Shown here one piece after another: positions 25,738-36,500 of a stretch of 64,000 nucleotides of DNA; position 1 is the stretch's first letter; each line of letters opens with the position of its first letter. Under the pieces are notes generated by a model. It worked only from the letters and a program-made list of their open reading frames with translations. It was not told where the DNA came from and ran no database searches. Source of the DNA: Bicyclus anynana (Eukaryota; Arthropoda; Insecta; Lepidoptera; Nymphalidae). The stretch lies in assembly GCF_947172395.1 (NCBI RefSeq), contig NC_069110.1, positions 3,100,001 to 3,164,000 of the forward strand, written 5' to 3'. The position numbers and the translations under genes were made by a program.

Positions 25738-26870
25738 TAAAAAATATGAAAAACTTAATCGCCCCAAGATAAGAATAAATATTTGGAGAGATAAAGTGTA
25801 CCATGGAGCAGAACATTCAACTTTTTTCTCGGAATTATCGAAGGACTAAAAAAACTGATTTTGCGCGAAAGAAGTTGCGGTCGTCCGCTAGTATAAACCA
25901 TATTATTTTACAGATAGGAAAGATAATAAAATAGCAGTATAAGTACAATATTACAGCTACAAATTCATCCAGTGAACAAGCGAGCTGACACACACTTTGG
26001 ACATACAACGTTGATGACAATAAGAAGCATTTCTGTTACACATAGACTTACTCCAGATAGACAGGTATTTGAAAAGGAAATAATCCTAACAACAATAAAT
26101 TGCATTAACATAACCGTTATAACGATATAATGTCACTGTGACAGCATATTTAACGTAAATGTTAAAATTAAAACATTTTAATTTTACATATTAGGTAGAC
26201 ATTATTTCCATCATTCCTGTGAATATCGAGAACTTAAATCTTTATAAAAATTAATTATTTTCACTGGTAGGTACTATAGAAGTAGTAGGAAACAATTAAA
26301 ATTAACCTTAAACTTAAAAATAATTTTACTGGCGTTATTAATATTTTGTCATAGTATTAATTATATATTATTAGTTACACACAGATACACAGAAAAGAGA
26401 TCAAATTATTTGTGTAAGTAAAGTGACACATAGTTAAGGGAATCCTTAGATGGCTTAGATACCTCCGTACCTTTGTTAGTTTGCATAGAATTAATTAAAC
26501 ATTGTTTAAAAAAAATTGATCTATGGAAGAGCCAACGTATCTGGACTGAAATGTGCAGATGAATACCAGAACACTTGAATATTGGAACTCTACGACACTA
26601 ATCTGTGACGTCATAAAATGCATAAATTGCGTATTATCTAGGAGGTGTTTAAAAATAATCTCTTATTTTAAAATAATATGTAGGTGTGTCAACTTTACTG
26701 TCCATATTTAAATAATATAGATACCTATATACCTAATCAATTTGCGCACAGGAATGATAAAAATAAATTTTGGAATTGAAAATAGTTTAATGCTTCCAAA
26801 ATCCAGGATCCAGAAGCAAATCATTATTTTTAATAATTATGTTCTATTCGATAATTTACCCGCCCTAATT

Positions 26871-27665
26871 CTCTATGACATTAAACTCATTACTACGCGC
26901 GAAATACATTTATTGACGTCAATTTTGACGTCACATACAACAACTGTCAAGATCAATGCACGGCACTATTGCTAATAATGTCATAGAGAAAGGGGCTCGG
27001 GACAACTACTTAAAACTAACAGTCACGTGTAAACTAATACAATACTTCAATTGATAAAAAAAGTTTTTGGTTACTCTGCAGGTAAAGAAAATAAAATACT
27101 TTGTGCCCAAAACGGCGGAAGGATTTAAATTAATATGTAATAAATAAAATTATAAACATAGCAATATAAATATTGCAAAAATGTTCATCACGATAATTAG
27201 AAATATAAATATACGCATTTTATCACAAAAGAATATATATACTCGGCCCTTATTCGCATTGACATAGTAACACACTGATAAGCACAATCAACGACGTCAA
27301 AGTTGACGTCACAAAATGCATTTTATCGCATATATGCTAGAATACTACATCATGATTTTATTAGTTTAATGCCATAGAGAATAAGGTCTGGGCCTAATTT
27401 TATATGACATTGATATCGTACCTACAAACATAATGTGGGTATCTGGGTACATAATGACTTATGACGTTATGTCGATGACACTACGTCATACAACTACCAA
27501 CGAAATATTGTACCTGGGCACAGATCCTTGATATCATCAAAACTCACACATAATCAAGTAAATCTTGACAGTTACTTTGTGAAGTGGTGCCATATGTAAG
27601 TATGTGGCGTCACAAAATGCAATGTCACGATTCCAAATTCGCACAGAATCAGGGCCCAGGTCTTG
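26871..27665. mobile_element. Cluster of related foldback elements with TGACGTCA cores
   Basis: Three adjacent segments (about 26871-26998, 27244-27390, 27395-27665) share ends of the type GGCCC..TTCTCTATGACATTA and its inverse. Each has one or more TGACGTCA-like motifs inside. They look like diverged copies of one MITE family inserted near or into each other. No coding capacity. Confidence 0.55.
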
Positions 27666-28171
27666 TAATAATTGTCATGCAATACAAGCACATGAGTGCC
27701 GTCAGATTGGAAGGCTCAGAACATGAAAGTACCTACCTAGAACAATCGCCTCATCGGGTGTAGGTACAATATTACTACATACAAGTAATCTTTACTTATC
27801 TAACGCCAACATAATATTATAGACACTTATATTTTATGTATTCGAAATGTAGGTATACTTTCAATCGAGTACAATAAATTAATTAATTATATTATAACTA
27901 CAAAATCCAAGTGTGACACAAAAAACGAACGTCATCAGTTCAAACAAATGGCACATTGCATGTATGCATTGTTTTCCGATTTTTGTAAATTAATATAATA
28001 GAGTAAATTTTGATGCCGAATAGTCAGCTAACGCTTGCCTTTCAGGGTAATACCACACGGCCGAATATATAATTTTTAGTATATTTTTTACTATATAATA
28101 GTCATATGTATTTAATTTTTAATATAATAATTTTGAATTTTTATTAGTCTAACTTTTTATAGTTAAGCACG

Positions 28172-28318
28172 TACAGTGCGGTCGAGTGTCGGCGAGGCGC
28201 GCCGCTGCTGGCCGCGCGCGTTCGCACCGCGCGGCACGAGGCCGCACGCGGGGCTGCGCCGCGCCGCGCCGACACGGGCCGCTTCCAGCCGATCATCGCC
28301 GCACCCGTTCCAACACTT
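28172..28318. other. CpG-rich patch downstream of bab
   Basis: About 150 bp of very GC- and CpG-rich DNA in an otherwise AT-rich stretch. On the - strand a consensus donor (CACG|GTAAGT, at about 28317-28326) precedes it. Open frames on all strands reflect GC richness only. It could be a regulatory island, an unrecognised 5' exon or part of a long bab 3'UTR. Confidence 0.35.
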
Positions 28319-29088
28319 ACCGTGGTCAAAAATTTGGAAGGCACTTTCTACTTTTTCAAAAATTTTCATTTAGTTTTTGAACACATTAGCCTAAACTTAC
28401 ACAATAGAAAATATGCGTAGTAACATTTACCAAATTTACGCAATTCATCCGAAACGTATAGGCCGTTTATATAATTTTTTTTTAATTTTTCCTATAGTTA
28501 ACTTTATTTCCAAAAGGATAGCCAAAAGTTTCATCAACACTAGATCTGAATCGCAAATGTCTTTTTAATAACTTGGTCTCTTTTATACACTAGTTTTCCA
28601 AACTTTAACCAAACCAGATAATCCATATTCCAAACAATAGCGAGATATCAAGGCCACATGAAGACTTATGTTTAACATGCTTGTCGAGTTAGTAATGCGA
28701 CGAGACTCGCGGGGCGCGACGCGGGCCGACGCGGAGCGAAGCGGATACGTGCGACTTCTGGTGCACTTGAGGAACTGTCAACAACCGATGGTAACAGAAT
28801 AAATAACTGTTCAGTAGGTATTCGCCCGCGGCACGCCCTCCCCTTCAATATTTTATGTGATAACGCCAACGATTTTCTTCCAACAATATCTAAATCATGG
28901 TATACCCTTGCGGCAAGAAGATCAGTACACTACAATTTTTCCCGCCGAAAGTGTGTAATAAAATAACTTTGTAATAGGTAGGTGTTAAAACAAATTTGTA
29001 CATATACATTATACACGTTAATGTGTATTCGCGCCGACGACATTATGAGATCCTCTGACGATTTCGTGCTTTGCGCCATCAGACGCGA

Positions 29089-29116
29089 CAGTCGCCAGTC
29101 GCCAGTCGTCAGTCGT
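29089..29116. repeat. Four tandem copies of a 7-mer CAGTCGY
   Basis: CAGTCGC twice, then CAGTCGT twice, perfectly in register, within a GC-rich patch (29030-29150) downstream of the bab stop codon. Confidence 0.85.
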
Positions 29117-30127
29117 CGGGCTGCGATCGGTGTCGTGTCGTCGGCGTGATTACTGAATGCTACGAATAAGTTACACAGCTAATATCTAAGTTAATTGAAA
29201 TAGATATAGGTACTCTAAAAGCTACACAATAGGTTAGCAGACGAATGATGGTAATACGTCATATGATTAGCGATTTTGGTGCTCCTAAAACTAAAATGGG
29301 CAAGCCGATGTTCCTCCATACATTAACCAATGATCTTTAATTAACATCAATAACATCGATACACAATTATGTTTTTGTATTTTTTTTTTGCGGTTACAAC
29401 ACTAGAACATCGATAACGATAAGTTCTTAAAATCTATTATACTTATTAGCAATAGACATAAAGCGCGGCTACAGTTTTCAGTTGGATATAGATTTGAATC
29501 TGAATAAATGTTCAATGGAGATGTAGTCATAGCTGCCGTCGCAGAGATGTGTTCACCCTAGTCGTCGTAAACAAGCCAGTGTTGCAATCGACTGTACGTT
29601 ATCTAATTGCTATGTAGAAGCCTGACAGACGAGGAACTCTAAAGACACAGGAAGCTGAGCGACATCGATATGATATTATTAGTTGAAGTCAATGCTGAGG
29701 TCGGTCGAGCCCCGAACTCTAATGTAGCCTAACATTTGGAACATTCACTACTGGCTAAAGATACATCTATGTTACATTTGGCGATCTCTAAGTCTACTCG
29801 GAGTGGGCAGGCGGCGCGCGCGCTCCTGGCGCTCGGAAGCCGCAAGCAACAACGAACACCGATATCCTGCTATAGAGAAATTGACATCGACTTTACGATA
29901 AAATGAAACATACATCTATGCTTTAATTTAAAAGTACATCTAGAGCTAGTTTATATTCATGAAATTTTTTTATGCATATGTATGTATGTAGGTAGCAGAT
30001 TTATAATGAATAGGTATACCAAACAGTCTTTTGAATCCGGCCAAATGTTTTAAATTTTGATATCTCTACGTTCACAGATGGATCTAAGTCGTTATAAGCT
30101 TATACGTAATACGAGTCGTACGCGGGA

Positions 30128-30164
30128 GCGCGCGAGCGGCGGCGGTAGGTCGCCGCTCGCGCGC
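30128..30164. other. Strong GC-rich hairpin in probable bab 3'UTR
   Basis: GCGCGCGAGCGGCG (30128-30141) and CGCCGCTCGCGCGC (30151-30164) form a perfect 14-bp stem with a 9-nt loop. It lies about 300-340 nt past the bab TAA on the - strand, so it would be in the mRNA if the 3'UTR reaches this far. Confidence 0.7.
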
Positions 30165-30466
30165 CGCCTCTCTTAGCGAACTTATACTTAATGCGTAATC
30201 GAAACGTACATAAACGAACGATGTATACAAAAACTAATAATAATAGGTAATTCAACTAAAAATATTCCTTTATAATAATACGAAATTCGTAACTAAACAA
30301 CAAGCAATGTATTGCACAGCGAGTCCACTTCAAATAATAATAATTAATTAGTCAAATATAATAAAGTAATGCCGATATTGATGATTAAATACTTATGTCA
30401 CGTCGCAGCAGTCGTGCTGCGCTCGTCCCGCGGTCGGGCTGACTCTGGCCCGACGTCGCCTTCCGT

Positions 30467-30574
30467 TTAGAAGTAGCCGATGGAGTTGCGGTTGGGGACG
30501 AAGTAGGGGTAGGCGGGCAGCGGCGGGGGCACGCCGGCGGGGGCGTGCGCCGGCGCCGCGCCCGCGGCCTCGCT
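30467..30574 (-). CDS. bab: Candidate stop-readthrough extension of bab
   Basis: Directly after the TGA (30577-30575), in the same frame, lie 35 sense codons ending at TAA 30469-30467. Every one of the 35 third positions is G or C, including codons AT-rich at the first two positions (TAC, TTC, AAC, ATC). That is the signature of selected coding sequence rather than merely GC-rich DNA. The product starts SEAAGAAP, is Pro/Ala-rich and ends YPYFVPNRNSIGYF. TGA followed by A is not the strongest known leaky context. Alternatives are a sequencing or population variant at the TGA, or an unrecognised splice that bypasses it. Selenocysteine is unlikely, because at least some Lepidoptera lack that machinery. 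Confidence 0.55.
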   Translation of the reverse strand, partial: SEAAGAAPAHAPAGVPPPLPAYPYFVPNRNSIGYF

Positions 30575-33500
30575 TCAGATGTTCTCCGCGCGCGCCTCCG
30601 CCGGCGGCAGCTCCATCTTCACCGGCAGCGACATCTCCTTGCCGTTCTTCACCATCGAAATCGGAGTTTTAGGCGGTCCCATGTCGGTCATGTCGGCGAC
30701 GACGTCGCGGTCGCTGTAGCGGCTGTCAGGGCGCGGCGAGGCGAAGGGTCGGAACGGGTCGGTGGGCTTCGGCGGCTCGAGGGCGTGGCCCGGCGGCGGC
30801 GGCGAGCACAGCGGCGACTCCGAGCCGGCCGTGAGCGGCGACGGCAGGCGCGGCGATGGCAACCGCGGTGACTGCATGGGCATCGGCGGCAGGCCGAGGT
30901 GCACCGGGTGGTCGGGCGGCCTCTGCGCGGCCACGACCATGTTGCACATCTGGCGGCGCAGCCCGTGCGCCACGGCGGCCACGGCGGCGGCTGCCGCGGC
31001 GTTGGGCGACACGCCGCCCTCGCGCCCGTTGCCGCACGCCACCGGGTAGGCGTTCTGCACCGAGGTCATGCCGTCCTGCAACACGCGTGTGCCGACATCA
31101 ATGCCTGCTGACTGTCTACTTTCGCATAGCTAACCGAAAACGAAACCACATGAAAGCATAAACACGGTCGAGTTATATACATCTAAAAGAGTGAGAGCTC
31201 CATTAAAATACAAAATAATCGCCCAGCCAATTACATTTGCAGCTCGCGAGCATATTCGCATCGGCATACGAATTATGGGGTTCATGAAATCGTTAGAAGC
31301 AAATAAAACAATCGTCAAGTGAAATGTGTGACCGGAGTAGGGAGCGGGGTTCTCGCAATACTGACCGTGATCGCAGGGTAGACGGGGAGCACCTCCTCCT
31401 TGATGTGGTGCGAGGCGTGCACGGCGTGCGCGGCGTGCGAGTCGCGGAACACGACGGCGCGGATGACGCCGCGGATGTGCTCGTCGGGCCACACGCCCAG
31501 CAGAATGCGCTGCGGCCGCCCGCGACCTTTGGGTCTCAGATCTGCAACGAGGCACAACCGTAAAGTGTGAACAGACTCGCACAAAACTCTTCTATCGCGT
31601 CTCGCGGCCAAAAGGGTAGAGCGCGCTCTTTAAATAGCATCAGCTATTCAAAAAGTTAACTGGTCAACCAGCATTTTATACCTCATACATCAAGTCTTAA
31701 AAATTTAAAAATTGTGTGGCTTAGACTAAGAATAATCGTTTTTGATAAATCTGTTAGTTGTGTAGCAGTGTTGCCCTAACCTTCGCTATCTCCTGTACAC
31801 TTGGGTACAGATGGCATTATAATCAAAGAGAAAAGCACTTAGTGCAAGAATTTTTAAAAATAGTGTTTTGTTTTTCCGTACCGGATTCCTTTTAACTCCA
31901 CAATTTAAATTTAAAAGTTAATTATCATTTATTGGGTAACAATTATCATTTTAAGAAGTAATTTCTGGGAAATATCAACTACAATTGGGATGCGAGCAAT
32001 ATCCGTTTTCATTCAATTCATGGGTAAATTTGTTATGAACATATCTGTTTCTTTTCGTTTAAAATTACGAGCAACAAGGCGAAACCTGTGACGGCATCTT
32101 GGGCAATTTACATAGTGATCTATTTTTAAAAATGTTTGTTTTGTTGCACAGTTTTCGTTTGTTTCATGTACTGATTCAAGTCTTTTATCTACTCCCATAC
32201 CATAAATGGATGTAAAGTTGTCGAGGTGAATTGTTGTTACGCACATAGCAAACTTTAACTCTCTATCATAAGTTCTGTCGGTACGAGATCCCGCATCAAG
32301 GACTTGCTCAAAGCAATTTTTTACGCATATTTAAATTTGGCATGAGTCTACATTAATATCGTCTGAAAAATTGTAAAAATTAAAAAAAAAAACATTTTTG
32401 GGGTTACTTCCTCCACATGTAAATATCCTATCCCGTAGTGTGTGATAGTGTATTGCTATCAGTTTTTTTTGCATTATAAAGGTTTGAAGCGTGATTTTAA
32501 TCTACGGAATCCTACACTGCGCGTGGCTCGACACACACTTGGCCACTTTTTTAAAGCTTTCCTCTGTAAGACCACCGACTGAAACGACTATCGGAACAAT
32601 AAAAGTTGTCCCAATATTCCACATGGCGGTAATCTCGTGAGCAAGGTCCAAGTATTTTGATACTTTTTCCTTCTCATCTTTAACCAGATCATCGTCATGA
32701 GGAACGGTAATATCAACAATCATGGCATAGAGACCGACTGACTAGCACTGTATCAGGTCAAATGGCTACAATATACCTGTCAGTGATTAAATAATATTCG
32801 TTCAGCCCCATCCATGCACTGTTATTTTCAAGAACTGATGCTGTCGTATAGTGAGACATCTCAAACTAGATAAGGCCTGAAGACTGAAGATCAAGCTGCT
32901 GGTAGATTATCCTGACCACTTTTAGCCTGGCTAATATTGTTGTTATTATTGGAGTGATAACAAATGACATTTTCATTCTCGTCTCAGCCAGTCAATATCA
33001 AGACTTGATGTAAGTAGTTAAGTTTCTGTTAATTTAAATATCGAAAATAAATTCGTTATAGTCAGGGATCCGTAGAACATTTTGTACAATGATTACTATC
33101 AAGTTAATTTTTCGTGAGTAGCTTCGTCTCGATGTGACGATCAACTTTTTTATTAACGTAAATTCTTGATTCTGATAGCTAACTGAGTTACCAGGAAATA
33201 AAAAAATTTGAGTGTAGGAACGAGACAATGTACCACGCAATTTGTAGGACATTGTGGCTGTTAAGTTGTATAACTATTTGTTAATCAACAGTAAAAAAAA
33301 TATCTGGTTGGTAACAACTTATGATAAAACTACCGTCCTCCCAACTTGTATCAATAACGAGGTTATAAAAAGTTGTTACTAACCAGCTGCTTTTTTACTG
33401 TTGCTTAATTAATAGGTTTTTTTTTAATAATAATTGACATATCTTTTGTAAATGTGACCAATATTCCCATTCCACTCCAACTAGTCGTGTAAGACTGCAT

Positions 33501-36500
33501 TAGGAGTAGGTACGACAATCCAACCGGGCAGGGATCGAACCACCACCCACCATGTATTGGTTTATTATAATTATAAAATAGAAATAATAGTTATACAACT
33601 TAACAGTCACAATGTCCTACAAATACGCAATTTGTATATTATCTCGTTCCGACGCTCAGAAATTTTCATTTCCTGGTAACTTAGTTAGCTACCAGAATCA
33701 AGAACTATCACAAATAAAAAAGTTAATCGCGTCATCGAGTTGAAACTAGTAACGAAAAATTAACTTAATAGTAATCAGTTGTAAAAAAGTTCTACGGATC
33801 CCGGACTATTAAATTCAATAATTGATAAAATTATTAACCATGTCTCTGAAAAGCGTACATTCAGAAAATAATAAAAACAAAATATTTGTACAACAGAAAG
33901 TCGCAAATGCATTGAATACAAATTTAATATTACTAGTACCAAGTGAAAAGATCGGTGACGATATTATGATAATTTCAAGGGATTACCAAAACATTTTTAA
34001 TATTTTAATAAAATAATTAAATTCTAATTACATATTAATATGCACTCCCACTTCACATATATTCTGTACTTTAACAAAATCGTCATCATTCTTTCTGTTT
34101 GATACCTACTTGTATTATTTACGATTATATCCTGAATTCGCAGATAATAAGTAATTTTATACAATGATGAATATAATTAAACAAGCAAAAACATTTCGCA
34201 ACGCATTAATATAATAAAATTATAATTAATTTCCAATAAAATTAACTTAATAGTGAAAAATTGCGTGAAAATCATATCTATACGTCTTGATACTCGTATA
34301 GTCATGTATAACGACCCATTGTTTTCTCTAACCGGAAGTTAAAGTTCACGGAAGAGATGACAAAAGGTAGTCATACTTTTTGTTTGTCTAGCTATTTATT
34401 TAGCGCACGCAATTACTTATCGTGTACATTAACTGTAACAAAAACATGAATTTGTTCGCAGGTTTCTGACTGCATGACTTTATATGATAATTGTCAAAAT
34501 TATTTTGTCTGGTGGTGTTACCAGATGTATATAGTTAATTAATGTTATATAAATACCCTCATCAGTTATTTAGTAGTCTAATATGTCAAATGAAAGCTTA
34601 TTTTATGCTTAATTTTACTGTATTAGGTTGCCTTTATCTACGTAATAGTTTTTGGTTTGGCCGCAATTTAACTAGGCAAAAAAATATTTGCAATATAAAC
34701 ATTATCTATTATTTATTTATTATCACTAATCAATAACAGATGAGGGTACATATTTTTAATGCCGCATAATAGTTTACAAATTCAGTTAGAAACGAGCGCC
34801 AAATGCTTAACGGATGGCAAACGAATATTGTGTTCGAATTTTAAAGATTTTCGATAATCTTTTACCACTGTCGTGTAACGATGTTTTTAGAACTCGAACG
34901 TGTAAGTTTCGAATTGGTCTCTATCTAATAGTATCGTGATATTGAGAGCTATAGAGACCTTGTGAAAACATCGGCAGAGAATAGCTTTACTGATATTGTT
35001 TGCTATCATTATTTATATTAGATAATCAATTTCATCTAGTTCAGCGCGTAATATATTATTATTAGTACATGAAAATTCATTTACAATTTTCTTTTTAATT
35101 TTATATCGTTAGTCACGCTTATACGAAGAAACTGGAGTGATTAAAAAAATGGAAAATTAGAAATAATCCAAAATATTAAAATTTTTAATACGACAACTTT
35201 AGGTTGTATGAAGTCCCCTGGATTACATTGTAGATTAAATTAAAAGAGAGGAAAGAGGATAAAATAAATAAAATTGTTTGGAATATCTCATATTCGGGTG
35301 CTGTACCAAATTAATTCTCAATTAAGGCCAGGTCAAGAGTACCCTAAACCGTCGATTTTGTTAAAAAGGAATGACGAGAAAAGAAAGAACTGATGAGAAT
35401 ATATAAAGCAAGAAGAATACATATCTTAGCAAATGGGAGAAAGTCTACGCTTACGGGAATGAAGCGCGACGATATGAATCTAAAATCCCAGCTGAGAAAG
35501 GAATCTTGATCACTCGGTCACAATTGATTCGTTTGCCATCGACGTCACGCAAAATCACAAAACAGCACATACCTGCACCACCGTCCGCGCTCGGGCCCAG
35601 CATGTTGTGGACTCTGTTAGCGTACAGCACAAATGTCGGGTACGGAATGTCGTATTTCCTCGCAGCCTGCGACAGTGAGAGCCCTTCCTTCAGAACAGAG
35701 AATATGGCCTCAGCCATGGTCTCCGGGCGCCAGGACTTCAGCGGCCCGCGCTCGCGGAACCTCAGATTGTGCACGATGCTCTGGTTGGTGTTCCAGCACT
35801 TCTGCCACATGGACTGCAGCTGATATTGGTAGCTATCTGCTGGAAACGAAAAGGCTCGTGTTAATACGTATTTTATTTATACATATTTAACATTTGTTAG
35901 TCATGCTAGAACTAAACAAAACAATTTTAGTACTTTATTCTGTATAGTTTGGTCTAAAATTTTTGGATATAGGGGAGTTAAAATAAATATGAAAAATTAT
36001 GAATGTAAATTTCCACTTTGGCAATTTTAGGTGGTACGTACTCCACCGGGCAAGCTTGTATTGGTATTGGTTCTGATATATTTTAATGGTCCACTGCAGG
36101 ACCTAGGCTCTTTTCTTATAGGATAATGAATTATGGGTTCACGCCTGTCACGATACTTGCGGGATCGAGATCTTGAAGTGCTCTTTAAAGCACGGGGGTG
36201 TATGACTTACAATTTTGCACTTTTATGGGCTATTATTTCTTGGAAGAAAAATTTTATAATCAGAATCAGATAAGTTAGTCTACTGCCATATATTTGCCTT
36301 AAATTAAAAATCAAAAAGTGCATGCATTTGATTCACTTATTTTACTATTGAAAACGGTAGTATGTTATTAGCTTTAGCGGAATTGGTAAAAATGTGGCAT
36401 AAAAACTTGACAATTGCAACATCATTTCCATCCACTAAATTACTATATACTATAGCAAATTGCACAAATCTTTGATAACCGTAAATCTGATCTTTTGTGC

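Larger units (their letters stand above)
11723..30466. other. Intergenic region and probable bab 3'UTR
   Basis: Between the convergent Fbxw7 and bab genes. I find no conserved protein-coding exon. It is AT-rich and holds three segments of an unclassified GC-rich repeat, a minisatellite (15745-16310), a foldback (18545-18680), SINE and Helitron-like elements (22431-25737) and a cluster of CRE-containing foldbacks (26871-27665). From about 28100 to 30466 it carries several CpG-rich patches that may belong to the bab 3'UTR. Open frames of 60-96 codons here lack recognisable domains. Confidence 0.6.
31542..35572 (-). other. bab intron with LINE remnants and a nested foldback
   Basis: Holds a LINE C-terminal fragment (32500-32780), a further small open frame (32013-32246) that may belong to the same class of element, a 770-bp nested inverted-repeat element (33050-33816) and an RTE-like scrap (35320-35470). 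No additional bab exon recognised. Confidence 0.65.

Noticed and set aside
30569..30580. Short intron removing the bab TGA (acceptor CTGAAG)
   Set aside because: No polypyrimidine tract. The nearest donor (CCG|GTGAAG) would give a 50-nt intron and would leave the wrong frame for the extension.
30545..31161. Several long + strand open frames (up to 108 codons) and other - frames over the bab terminal exon
   Set aside because: They are shadows of a very GC-rich coding exon; only the - frame with matching splice phase gives recognisable bab protein.
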